DNA of 64,000 nucleotides. It comes from Moniliella sp. 'wahieum' (Eukaryota; Basidiomycota; Moniliellomycetes; Moniliellales; Moniliellaceae). The translations under genes were made by a program, and so were the position numbers. Positions 1 to 10,745 of this stretch are shown here, piece after piece; within the stretch, counting starts at the first letter, position 1, and each line of letters starts with the position of its first letter. The notes below the pieces were generated by a model. That model made no database searches, was not told where the DNA came from, and worked only from the letters and a program-made list of their open reading frames with translations. The stretch covers positions 1-64,000 of the forward strand of contig RSEE01000024.1 in NCBI GenBank assembly GCA_003971905.1. Direction: 5' to 3'.

Positions 1-14
1 CCTAACCCTAACCC
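1..14. repeat. Telomeric repeat remnant (CCCTAA)n
   Basis: The window opens with just over two copies of the C-rich telomere strand unit CCCTAA (TTAGGG on the other strand), the common fungal and vertebrate-type unit. Being at position 1 and pointing outward, it fits the start of a chromosome arm. Only about 14 bases are present, so an internal telomere-like scrap is not excluded, but the relic-rich 30 kb that follows is typical of a subtelomere. Confidence 0.8.
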
Positions 15-308
15 AAGACTTGGTTGGTGCGTCGATCCGGTCGATTGCTCGCAAAAAAGGGGTACCCTTCGAGCAAGTCGAATGCAGCGCAGAGAAGACG
101 TCGCGGCGAACGGGTCGGAGCGGATCGGATTGGCAGCGGCAGCTGCAGCGTTTAATGCACCCGGACAAGCGCGCGTGGGTTTATCTGAAAGAAACGTGGT
201 CGTGTTTACTCCCCCTCCGAGTCGGAGGGGGAGACTTCTGGCGGCGGTCAAAACGCCAGCGAGGCCCGCGATAGGGGCGGGTGTGGTTGTGGGGCGTCAG
301 TAGGGCCA

Positions 309-2031
309 GTGCGCCGGTCGACGCGGAGGGCAGCGCTCAACGCTATCTTTGCGGCCGGGCTCTCCGGGCTGCCTTGTAGAAGCGGCCTTGATCCCTTGCC
401 CGGTGGATCTGACGATGGGTTGGCGTCCGGTAAGGATGAAGGGGACGGAATGGGAAGTGAGGGGGGTGGATCGCAGGGCGAGGAGGCCGACAGCGAGGGC
501 GAGGGAGCCGCTCGGGGCGGGGCATGCTCGAGGCGGTCTCTGGTCCCCTCCCGTCTGGCCCCTGACGAAGCTCCTTCGCAGGGCAAAGAAAACAGTGTCA
601 TGTTCGCCAAACGTGACCTGGGGCTCCATGCTTGCGGGGATGCCCTTGTGGAACATCTCGTACTAGTCTATCAGCACGCGCCGACCAACGTCACCCTCGG
701 TGCTGTTGTCTCGCCACTGTCCCTCGCCCGCCTATCTACCTGCACCCGCCAAGAATTGGTTTGCCACTGCGTACGAGCGATTCTGGCATGAAAGTGGTGG
801 CAGGGGGGCGCTGCAGCCCTTTTATGAGTCCCCCTCGGCCCTCGTGCCGCCCTGCCCCAGCTCTGTCTCGAAGCACCCCACGTGTTGTGCATGACGATGA
901 ATGTGACGCAACTGAGTGCCGACGACTATGCCCCGAATCGGCAGTGGTTGGACGAACGGTTCTCCCCAGCCCAGGCGATTCTGGACGATCTCAAGAAGCT
1001 CAATCAAACGAGATCATCGATATCTCTACCACAGTGGCTGCCTTGGCTCAACTGTATCGGTACGTTCGTGACCCGTCCATGCGTTGGGATGCTCTTCTGC
1101 TTTCCTGGCACCCCGCCGCGGTAACAGGTGCGACAAAAAGGATCAAAGGAGAGAAAGAAAAGCGCGAAGAGCAAGAGGGTGCTAACCCGCACATGTCCCA
1201 TGAGCAGATGGGGCACCATGCCAACCCTCACAACTGCGCAAGACGATGCATTCTCTTTGCCCGATACACTGTTCATCTCAATATGTTGTACCTCAACTCC
1301 CGTTTTGATCAGTGGGGGGGGGGGGGGGACCACAACGTGTTACAACAACTAGAATGATACGGAGGACCGACTGGCGTATCTGGCGACCAAGAACGTACGT
1401 ATATGATGATGATCTTTTCAGCGTCGTGACTCAACCCCACTAGAAAAGGAACCGAAGGGGGACGATATACTTACTGGATCACTTCGCTTTATCAGTTTGA
1501 CCAAGCTTCGCATGATGCCGAGCACTGGACCGCCAAGTTGTTTGTCGCCATGGAAGGCACTGCCCACCCCGCGAAGGAGCAGCCCCTTGAATAATAGAGT
1601 TGCCTCCTTTGACTGAAACACTATGCATGGCTCAATGTTGACGAGCACCTCAGTGCTTCATCCTTGCGGCCTCATCTTTGCTCCAGCTACGTTCCTCTTG
1701 AGTGGGATATCAGGGCGTGGCAAGGCTGCCGTCGGCACTGTTCGCTCAGGACTGTCGCTGCACTGCTGGCCCACGTTATGATGACGGTACGTTGCCCACG
1801 TTCTCTTGCACAGTCCAAGTTATGACAACCAACGCAGATCAAACACCAAACCGCAAGCAACTGGGACGTACGAACTCACGCAAGGAGGAACCTGCCTGGA
1901 TCAATACTCCTTTTCCAGGCATGCGAGCGTATGCAGTGGCCATGGAGGCACTGCCCCACTTGACGACGGGCATCTGCACTGGTCAAGAAAGTACCCGCTC
2001 CACTCCCTTTCGGTGGGGTCTGCTCGGATGA
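309..2031 (+). pseudogene. Decayed telomere-proximal gene, family unknown
   Basis: Several protein-like stretches follow one another on the plus strand in changing frames. An acidic, Gly/Glu-rich stretch lies at about 400-510. Peptides such as CGDALVEHLVLVYQ (about 630-690), NWFATAYERFWHESGG (about 755-800), QWLDERFSPAQAILDDLKKL (about 942-1001), DISTTVAALAQLYRYV (about 1018-1065) and DQASHDAEHWTAKLFVAMEG (about 1497-1556) follow. A plausible GT-AG intron lies near 1789-1850. No domain is recognised. Position beside the telomere recalls the telomere-linked helicase genes of many fungi, but I see no helicase motif, so that is only a guess. Stops and frame changes separate the pieces, so this is a relic or a badly assembled gene. 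Confidence 0.4.
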
Positions 2032-4722
2032 TCTGATTGCCATTTGGCCGGGAAAGGACGTGCAAAGGGGGGTCGGACCTGCATCCGCCTCTTTTAGCGG
2101 CCGAGCCGCCCCTGCGGAATAGCCATCTGCCTCTGGGCAACACGGCGGACGCCTTCCATGCCATCTGCAGCGCTTCCTGCTGCAGTGCGGGGCTGGAGCG
2201 GCTGCTGCTCATGCAAAAGGGTTAGCGCGAGAGCGCCGAGGCTGCCTCGGGGGCGTGCGAGGAGCAGCCGGCAGGGCAACGCCATGCACATGGCCTCGAC
2301 GCGAAACAGCTGCGGAACATGGTGTGGGCGGGACAATGGTAAAGGGGGTGGCCAAATCGGCTGCTGCGGCTGGGACAAGGGGGACAACGGCGGTGAAGGC
2401 GTGAGGGGGGGACGAGACGCAAGGGGAGGCAGGATGCACCACCAAAAGGCGCACTGGGTGCGCTGCGTGTCGGATGGGCGGGTCGATAGACACGGCGCCG
2501 CTTGATTGGTGCGCTGTGCTGCAGAGCGTGGCAAACGCCTACTGCTGTCCCCAAGAAGAGCGGCAGCGTAGGTTGGTTCGTGGCCAGGGCAGGCCGGTAA
2601 GGACGGGGGCCCACCAAGGAGGGTGTACGTGGTCCGCGCAGCCGCGCGTGGCGAAGGGCCAGTGGGGGGAGTGTGGCGCGGATGTGAGTGCGGGTCCCCC
2701 CCCGGCACAGCCCTGGGCCGCTCGGTATCGCGGCGAGCGTTGGGTGGTCGCGTTGCGGCCGCCGCGTCGGTTGGCGCGCCCACGCCGGTGCAACATTGGC
2801 TGCGGCCACACGTGCAACCCTAGCGCCGCGCCGAATTTAATTCGTCGCGTCGGAGCGGCTTTTGCTTCTGCGCGACCAACCAACACTTTGCAGCCGCTGC
2901 TGCAGCTCTTGTCCTAGCTTCTTCTTTTGCTATACACCAAGCCGGATGCGTGCCCATGGGGGGTCGCGCCTCTTGCCTCCGTATTGCTGCCCATCCTTGT
3001 CCATGCAGCGCCCGATGCGAGAGCGCGGCTGGGACGCAGGCCTAGGAGATGGTCTGCAGCACCAGGCCGAGCAGGACACGCTGTTCCCTCGCCCGCCCAC
3101 CTCGTGTCGTCGGTACGACGAACCGGGCCTTGCCTACAAACGTGAATCGTGTCCTTCCCGAATCGCCGCCGACACGATGCGTGGCGGAATGCAAATCAAC
3201 CTGGAGGCGGCCCACCCATGGGGTAGCGCAACTTTGATAGTGGCGATGCCTGTACGTGTTGATACCCTTCTGGAACCCAAGTGGCTGACATTTCGCATTA
3301 ACTGGAAGCAGCTCCAGAGGCATTCTGCGCGCACTCAAGCAGCCCTTAACTCGCCACGTCCACGTCCCCCCAGCCGTTGTGCAAGACACCAATGCAGGGA
3401 ATATGTCAAAGGCAGGACACGCTTCCCGCCCCCTGCGGATGCACCGGAAGGGAAGGCTTCTACGGCTGGCGAAGAGCAGATACTGCTCGATGCTACTGTG
3501 TTGCCGGACGCGCGTAAAAACAGGTCGGGGGGGGGGGGCTGCTCTTCATCCCCCTCGTTGAACCCTGAAAGGATAGAGACGGGGTTGATGAGCCTCACTC
3601 TCGATTGGATACTGAGGTTAATCATGGATGTAACTCCCTCATTGGATGCACTTGTTGAGCAGGTGGACTGGCGGCCACCACCTAACCCGAGCTGTGCCAG
3701 AGTGAATCCTCCGCCTCGCCCCTTTTGCTCGCCGCTCGCAGCGGGACTGTGACCCCATTATGCCTCCCCTTGTTCTCCCTTCCCCAATTCGCAGCCCGCG
3801 CGCCTCCGCTGCCGCGCACAGACCGGCCAGGCCCTCTCCTCCCAGAATGGTTGGGTTCCTCAACATGAAAACCGCATTGATCCTCATCCAAGACATATCT
3901 TCGTCCGGCCTGGACCCAGGAGCAAGCCCAAGCTCTTCTCAGACGCGCTCCCTTCGCCGCCCGCAAAGACCTCTACGATGCTCAATCCCTTCCATCCAGC
4001 GAACGCATTCCTCACCTCAAGCTTGCTGTGCCGACCGTCAGCGCCTTCCATATTACATCCGAAAAGGATCATCCGCGCGGCCCTGCTCAATACCGGGGCT
4101 ATGGTTCCCTCTACTGGTTTACATGTACGACGTCGACCCCCACTCCCACGTCCCCTGGTATGATGTACTGAGCGAATCGCTTGTCCAGGCCGGAACGTAC
4201 AGGCACGGGTATGCAGGCGGAGATGAATAATCAAGAATGTCAGAGCTAGGGCAAAAGGGCGCTATATATCGAACGGCCTGACCCGTTGGTTCTTCGGGGA
4301 CAAGATGCGATGTGCCTCTCATACATCGTGCCTGCCACTCGCTCGCACCCGTCCCTCTGGCTCACGCGCTGTGTAGGAAGGATATGAACTTCTGTCGACA
4401 CGGAGGCCAAGACAAAACACCGAAAGTACGACTCTAATACAATGGGTGCCTCTGTTCCCTCCGTCTCTCTGCGGGTGACTACGCCCGCGGTTGGGCCAAG
4501 GCTGCTTTGTCGCAATGGCAGTGAAAATCAAGCGTTTCGACCATGTTGTGATACTTCAGGACCCGGGCTGGGCATTCTCGGCGCTTTGTGTGCTCAAGAA
4601 CGCCAAGACAAGCAAGATGTGTTCGAAGAACGTTCTGCACTGCGTGTGCCACCTTGTGGGTTCAATGTGTGAAGGGACTTGGTATGCCACGCCTCGAATA
4701 GCGCGGCAGTTATCCCGTGCAA
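2032..4722. other. Subtelomeric stretch with no assignable gene
   Basis: The longest open frame is plus-strand 2862-3752 (296 codons), Pro/Arg/Ser-rich and without a domain I recognise. At this GC content it may be open by chance. The many overlapping frames at 2.1-2.9 kb on both strands are also Pro/Arg/Ala-rich and look like GC-driven open frames. Parts of this region may continue the decayed gene upstream, but I found no convincing link. Confidence 0.4.
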
Positions 4723-4797
4723 CTTCGGTGTGGTGACCTCTTTTTGTTATCCAGTTGGTCTTCGGTGTGGTGACCTCTTTTTGTCATGCCAGTTGGT
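4723..4797. repeat. Two-copy direct tandem repeat, 37/38 bp
   Basis: Two adjacent copies begin CTTCGGTGTGGTGACCTC and end CCAGTTGGT, at 4723-4759 and 4760-4797. They differ at two bases and one single-base indel near their 3' ends, so the duplication is recent or has been kept homogeneous. Confidence 0.85.
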
Positions 4798-6645
4798 GTG
4801 TAAGGAGGTGGCTCGAACCTTCATCTCGCCATCAGGACGCCTGTGAGAGTGTGTCGGCACACGACAATGGGTAGGTCAATTCAAAACCCCCGTCTCCATC
4901 AAGCCGCCGATTGCAAGAGCTGGGCCGAGGGTCGCCAGTCCGCATGGTGGGCTGGGGCGGGGCACGGTGGGTGTCCAGCGTCGCCTTGTCTCTGTTGCCC
5001 TTGTTTGTGGGGCAGGCTTGCGTCATGGCTGGCTCTGGTTTGCGGCTTGAGTCACCACCACACTCACGGGTTCCCTGCGGTTTTCTTCGTACGTTCATCC
5101 TCCCAAGCAGCTGGTCGGCATGGAATGCATGAGAACCACACCCTTCCCAATTGCTTTCCTCTGACCACGCCCAGGAACGAGGAGAACGGGCGATAGTGCG
5201 TAGTGGGATGCCGATCCGGTCTCTTGGCCGGGTGCAGGACAGGGGGCAGCTGGCGGTGGCCAGAGGCGCGCTCCGAGCGGTGCATCTTGGCTGCTATGCG
5301 GGCGATTGTGGCTGATGAAGGCGCCTTCTGTCGTCCGAGTAGAACTGCACGATTGAAATGAGGGAGTGACGCGCGAGCCCAACAAGCAGCTGGCGCTCCT
5401 GTGGCCTGGCGCGGTACAGTTGAACTTAGTCCTCCACCTTTCCACCGCCATCTTCTCCTCCGCCTTGCCAGCCGCCTAGACATCGTGGCGAATCATGTGG
5501 CCTGCCGTGATGCGCGTGCCGGAGGGGGGTGGGAACTTGCATAACACCCACAGCTCAGGCGCGCACGCGCTTAGCCAGGCGGTCGGTGTCAGCGGTGCTC
5601 GGCCCATACTGACCAGCCGCTGAAGCGGACAACACGGCGCTTCCGATTCAGATCCATTCAAGTAGTGGAGTGCGATGTGCCCTCGCCGCCGGACAGCACG
5701 GATGGTGCGGCGTCGATTCAAACAGGCCGCGGGTCGCTTAGGAATTGTTTTTCTACGTCTCTCGATGGCCATGATGTGTTGAACCTGCTTACTCTTTCCG
5801 GAGGCGGGTTTGCCGGGAGGCTCCTCGTTCGATGTTTGCGCTTCCCTTGGGTGGACCGCCAGGTCAGAGCAGGCATGCTAGGGCGGGCAGCTCGTACGCT
5901 GCACCCCCAGGCGACGCCTGTGGGGTTGAGGCACTCTGAACCCCACCTTGCACGGGCTGCCGTGCAGGACCGCCTGCTTTGTTGTGGGTCGCTCTGCAAC
6001 TGAACTTCAGCATCTGCTTCGTTCAATGGGGACGGATGATCTTACGGATCAGCAGCCCCAGATTGACGAGCTGCCCCGACGTGAGGAAGGCAATCCGGGG
6101 GGCGCGGATCCGGGTGATGCGGACGGTCAGGAGTGGGACAATGCACTTCTCCTACCAGGCCCGGATGGTGGCTTAAGCATTTGGGTGCCAACAGTGGTGG
6201 TATTCCGGTTGCTTCAATGCGCAGTTACTGGCAAGGCGGGATCGGATATGGTGTTTCCCATCGCAGTGGGACTGCTCGACTCCTTATCAGACTGGACTCA
6301 TATCACTCCTGCTCTCGCTCCTGCCCCTCTGGTGGTGTTGCGACCAAGATAGGATTGACGCTGCCATCACATGTCATGCACGATGTACCCACTATTTGCT
6401 CATCAAGTATGAAGCCACCCAAGCATTGCTGTGCTGTAACGTGGTGTGCTTGACAAATTGTGGCAGTCGTTGGTATGTTCGCCTCAAAGACCCGCGACCG
6501 TCGCAGTCATTGTCCGCTTCAACATCTATGACAGGTGCTCGGATGCTTCTGTGCAGCATGTTCTCAAAAGACGATAGCGGACGGAGAGGTAAGCTGAATG
6601 ATGATATGCATTACTATGTTCCTACACATGCTTGGTGTTGCAGAC
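4798..6645. other. Subtelomeric stretch with no assignable gene
   Basis: Plus-strand frames at 5665-6003 and 5948-6352 contain stretches of plausible composition (for example LLRSMGTDDLTDQQPQIDEL at about 6022-6080), but no family is recognised and the frames are short. I see no RNA gene and no terminal repeats. Confidence 0.35.
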
Positions 6646-6965
6646 GGCGAGCGCAGGTTTGAAGATGAGGAACACAGGCTTGATGGCGAGCGCCGGCTTG
6701 AAGATGGCGAACGCAAACTTAGAGATGGCTCGGACAGCCTTGATGACGAGCAACGGCTTGGGGATGGCGAGCGCAGGCTTGAAGGCGGGGGTACATGCTT
6801 GAAGATGCCTGGCGCAGGGTTGAAGACGGTGGGCACAAGCTCATGGCAAGCACAGGCTTGCACATGACGAGCGCGTGCTGGGACATGGCCAGCAGAAGGC
6901 TTGCACACGGCGAGCGCGTGCTTGGACATGGCCAGCGCAAGCTTAGAGACACCAGACACATGGTT
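6646..6965. repeat. Degenerate 21-bp minisatellite encoding heptads
   Basis: About fifteen imperfect units of 17-22 bp, consensus GGCGAGCGCAGGCTTGAAGA plus T, follow one another. Because 21 bp equals seven codons, the plus frame reads as a heptad array (DGERRLE-like, with Leu/Phe at one fixed position and Glu/Arg/Asp around it) for the first seven units. The opposite strand reads as Ser/Pro/Arg-rich heptads. A possible AG acceptor lies just upstream, at about 6641-6642. Later units drift and lose the frame. It could be a former coiled-coil coding repeat or a non-coding minisatellite. Confidence 0.75.
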
Positions 6966-7017
6966 GAAGCATCAGGTGCCGTCAGGTGAGCGACCGCAAG
7001 ATGGACGCGACAAACAG

Positions 7018-7735
7018 AGCATCATGGTATACTTGCACATGGGCAACACCAGCTGGGACATGGCCGTGACGAGCGTCAAGATGGACCACACACCCATAAC
7101 GACCATGGGGGAGAGCGACGTGGTGAGGGGCAAGAGGCTGGTTCAAGAGCGGGTCAGAATGAGGCATGGGAGCGTGGGATGGCATGGGATGGCACGGGAT
7201 GGGATGCTTAACGATGCGCGTGACCAGGTTGCACATGCCCGAGACGACGTTCGAGATCGGCATCCCAAGTAGAGCGACAGCTGGGGCGGCCAAGGATGTG
7301 CGCATGGGCCAGCAGAGCATCCGAATGGGTCGACGTGGCAAGCAGCACGGTGTGCTTGGACATGGCCGAGCCTGGTGCGAAGATGGCCGAGACGAGTGTC
7401 CAGATGCCCAACACGATCTTGGTGCCGGCGGCGCCGGGCGAAGCTATGACGACAAAGCGGATGGACCACCAGCGGGGGAATCGACTCGCATGGGATGCTG
7501 CATGGTGCGCTTGGACATGGGCGAGGTAATTGGGGAGATGGCCGAGACGAGCGTACAGATGGCCAACTCAAGGGCGGCGGTGGTGTCGGCAGGCGAGGCG
7601 GTGTGAAGCTTGACGCCCAGCGCGCCGGCTGGGGCCAGCAGACATGCGCAATGGTATGCACCATGGCCTGCTTCCGCATGGGTGAGCCAAGAATGGGGAT
7701 GGCCGCGACGAGCATGGCGATGGCGGCGAGAGGGT
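7018..7735. repeat. Tandem array of about 155-185 bp units
   Basis: Five related units are centred near 7045, 7225, 7385, 7540 and 7690. Each has a box like CTTGGACATGGGCGAG followed about 15-20 bp later by a box like GATGGCCGAGACGAGTGTCC. The units near 7385 and 7540 are closest and also share a GC-rich tail. In the plus frame the boxes read D-M-G/A-E ... M-A-E-T-S-V-Q-M. On the minus strand the second box reads as a hydrophobic stretch (LVSAIxxxxSPMSK). The 21-bp repeat just upstream contains the same CTTGGACATGGC core, so both arrays probably share an origin. Coding status is unknown. Confidence 0.65.
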
Positions 7736-9773
7736 GGCAATGGCGAGGGCGGGTGTGGGAGGGAGGCGCACGGCAGTGGGACGGGTGGGGAGGCAGGTGG
7801 GTGTGAGAAAGAGGCCCGGACGCGTGCACAGTGGCTGGACCGACGGCGGCAGAGAAGAGAGAGGGTCAGCGGAGGCCAGGGGGATGGCAGACAAGGCACG
7901 GAAAAGCATCGGAGAGAGGACAGGGAGACTGAGAATGGGGGCTAAACGAGGCAACAGACGTGGGGGCCGAGTAACGCCGGCAGGGATGGTGGATATGGCG
8001 ATAAGAAGGCAACAGCGGCCATCGCCACGCCAGCGCATTCAACGTTCCACCGCCGCTACCTGAAACTTTGAAGATCGCAATAGCGCAGATCCGCCATCAC
8101 ACTGTCTGAGCCCAGCTGTCTCACCACAGGACACACGGCCCCCTGCCCCTCGCCCAGCTGGGCCAGAAAACGACTGGACCTGTCGAGGGAGCCTGAGAAG
8201 GACGTCTCACTCTAATTCAACGCCAAATCTCTGGCAGGAGAAGGCTTAGGATGATCAGATCCTGACTATTGGGACCCCGAGGGCAACGCATCATGATGAA
8301 CGTCAATAACAGCCCGCCCCACAAAGGCTCCGACACATGCATACCCTAAACGCCCACCGCCTCTGGACTCCCACGGAGAACCAATTCGTCTGGCTGGGTA
8401 AGGGAAGGGGGAACCATATCTTGGGATAGCGGGCGCGGTACGCACGCGGTGGACAGAGTACGCAGAGCACGTCGAGCACTTCTACAACACCCTGGACGGC
8501 AAGAGTATGTTAGAGGATGCGTGATCTTCCATCACGGGGGTCATCGACTTTATCGGCCACGCCACTGGTAAGCGAAAGCCATCTTGACTTTCCGCCATGT
8601 GCCCTTCCCTTCTTTCCTTTTTCCCTAAGATTGGACTATTAGCGTCAGGAGCTTACAAGAAGCTCTCTCTGGCTGTTCCCTTCTCTTTCGTGCATAGTTT
8701 ACTATGTTGCACAAGTCTTTAGCCCATTGGAAGCTCGTAGCTATCCCGGGTCCAACGGACGGCAATATCTCAGTCCTTAGCCCAGTGGAAGCTCATAGCT
8801 ATCCCGGCGTTACCGGAAGACAGCTTCCGAGCGCTCTCCGGTGATCGACTCCTCGTCCTCACCTATTGATCGCTCCGCGCGTACCCTCGTGCTCTGCCCC
8901 ATTCTTACAGAGCAGCGTGAGTGCCAGAGCGGTTGAGAGCATTTGAAGACATGCAATGGTTGCAAGTGTGCGGGGAAACGAGAAGCTGGCAATCACGGCA
9001 GAAATGCAAGCGGGTGTGAGAACAATACTCCATGTTATCCTTCGGGTCGAAAGACAACGCGAACGAGATTGAATGGGCCACCGTAAATGTCGAGACGGCA
9101 ACGTTTCTCCGAGGAGCAGGAAGGCGCGGGCGTGGCTACACCCGGCCTTGGTATTAGGGGTGGATTCCGGGCAAGCCGAGCAGGAGTAGTAGAGGCAATC
9201 CAAAGCAGCCCGTGGGTCAGACCCCGCAGCAGTGGACGTCGTCAGGTGGGGTTGAAAGGGTATGCACCAGACTCTGTCGGCTGAATCGTGCCACTGACGC
9301 TGGGCCATCTGGGACGCAGGTCAGTCGTGGTCGAAATGTGCGTCTAACGGGATGTCAGAAGCTGCCAATGGCTCGCCAGCCCGTGGGCCGATTTCGGGGG
9401 AGATGGGGAGCGGTGTGTGGAGGCGCACCCGGACCGGGTGGAGAAAACATGTTGGGCCCGGGGGGGACGGATGGGGCCTGCCGGAGCACAGCGCGATGGG
9501 GGCAGACAGAGGATGAAAGCAGAGTGGGCGCTGTGCTCTGCTGCTTTGAACGCCACGGAACTGCACGGATGGTCGATGGGGTTGGGGAGGCATGAGGGTT
9601 CGTGGAGAGGAAGAGAGAGTTAAGGGAGCTAGAGTGCCCTGAGTGGTGACTCCACTGATCTCTTGAGTGGGTTCGGAACGAGCAAGCCGGACACGCCAGA
9701 TGAGAGAGCCATGAAATGCTGGTATTAGGAGCAGCACCTTTGTCTCATTAGCCTTACCCTTGGTAAAATGATA
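7736..9773. other. Stretch with no assignable gene
   Basis: The GA/GC-rich flank of the tandem array gives long but low-complexity frames (7568-8038 minus, Pro/Arg/Ser-rich) that look spurious. A short plus-strand peptide around 8450-8515 (WTEYAEHVEHFYNTLDGKSM) looks like an eroded coding scrap. A minus-strand frame at 8859-9308 (149 codons) has no recognised domain. Confidence 0.35.
8715..8808. repeat. Direct repeat, about 36 bp, 58 bp apart
   Basis: The block GTCTTTAGCCCATTGGAAGC with its continuation CTCGTAGCTATCCCGG starts at 8715. It recurs from 8773 with three substitutions. Confidence 0.8.
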
Positions 9774-9858
9774 TATGAATGCACCGAGCATTCTCTGGCA
9801 GAGTTATTCAGATCTCGATATGAATGCACCGAGCATTCTCAGAGTTATTCATATCTCG
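9774..9858. repeat. Two-copy tandem repeat, about 40-45 bp
   Basis: ATATGAATGCACCGAGCATT with its continuation (CTC, AGAGTTATTCA, ATCTCGA) occurs twice back to back. The first copy has a 5-base insertion (CTGGC) before AGAGTT. Confidence 0.8.
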
Positions 9859-10077
9859 AACACTGTTTCGGGGCCTTGCAGTCGATGTCTCGGCTTGCGG
9901 GTAAACACGGACGGCTGCTCGTGCTGACGGGGGACTTTTGCTGCCAAAATGAGTACTACATACGGGATATCCGGGTAACCCAAGGTAGCTAGCTGCTGGT
10001 TGCCCTGGTAGCTGGTATAGCGGGTAGCCCCTCAGATACGAATCGTTTTTACTAATCAGCCTGTCATACATGTCATA

Positions 10078-10370
10078 CGTGTCACATGTCACAGTCACAT
10101 GTGTTACACTCACGCGTCACATCATCCATCATGCATCATGGCGCTCAGCCGCTGAGAGCGTCAGCGCTGCTTATCAACCTTAGCCTGACACGTGACGTAT
10201 GTACCTTGAACGCCGGCAGCGTCACGCGCCACATGTCACAGGTCGTAACGCGTAACGCGTAAAGCTTAGCATGAGACAGAGGGACTACGGTGACGCGGAC
10301 GGTGACAGGTAAGTACTAAGTGACGCGTGACGCGGGTGACGTGTGACATGTGCATGTGACCGGTGACCGG
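10078..10370. repeat. Clustered palindromic heptamer words
   Basis: This 300 bp spacer is built largely from short palindromic words: CACATGTCACA, CACGCGTCA, CATGCATCATG, and TAACGCGTAACGCGTAA at about 10246-10262, then alternating GTGACGCGTGACGC and GTGACATGTGCATGTGACC. It contains no gene. It belongs to the window-wide heptamer pattern described in the findings. Confidence 0.7.
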
Positions 10371-10509
10371 CTGCGGCGTTGAACGTTGACGTAAAAAAGA
10401 CCCTGGTTGTACTGTCTCGCTATTGTCAAGAGGTGCAAGAGGGGGCATCGATATCAATGGGTCTCATCGATCTCAATGCGTATTCTTGTGTTATGCATTA
10501 CAAGGAGGA

Positions 10510-10745
10510 CCACCACCGGGCCTACGGCCCGGTCAGCTGGGGCTTCGCCCCAGCTGCCGTTCCCCTTCGCCACCTTAGCCACCGTTCCACGCTGGAGAGG
10601 GAACATAATATCCGATGCATGCGGGTGGGGTGGGACAGGAGCGTGGCACCGGTCGCTGATGTAAAGTGTGCAGATCGGGGGTCGTGCAAGTTCCCCCTGT
10701 CCCAGCCTTAAGCTCTGTCAATGAAAGGACGTGATCTAGGGATGC
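10510..10745 (+). mobile_element. Short copy A of a two-hairpin dispersed element
   Basis: The copy starts with two adjacent hairpins: a 7-bp stem with a TAC loop at 10516-10532 and a 9-bp GC-rich stem with a TTC loop at 10535-10555. CCACCTTAGCCACCGTTCC, ATAATATCCGATGC and a CTGATGTAAA box follow. It then joins directly to the family's 3' end (CTGTCCCAGCCTTAAGCTCT, about 10696-10715). Relative to the long copy at 13.6-15.2 kb the whole coding middle is absent, so this looks like an internally deleted, non-autonomous copy. Confidence 0.6.

Noticed and set aside
2094-2809. Long overlapping minus-strand frames (195-229 codons).
   Set aside because: Pro/Arg/Ala/Thr-rich in every frame with no domain, as expected for chance openings at high GC.
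6646-6965. A CRISPR-like array.
   Set aside because: The repeats are contiguous and degenerate, without unique spacers, in a eukaryotic setting.
10510-10745. A hammerhead ribozyme in the dispersed element, prompted by its CTGATG box.
   Set aside because: The GAAA core segment and the three-stem layout are not present around the box.
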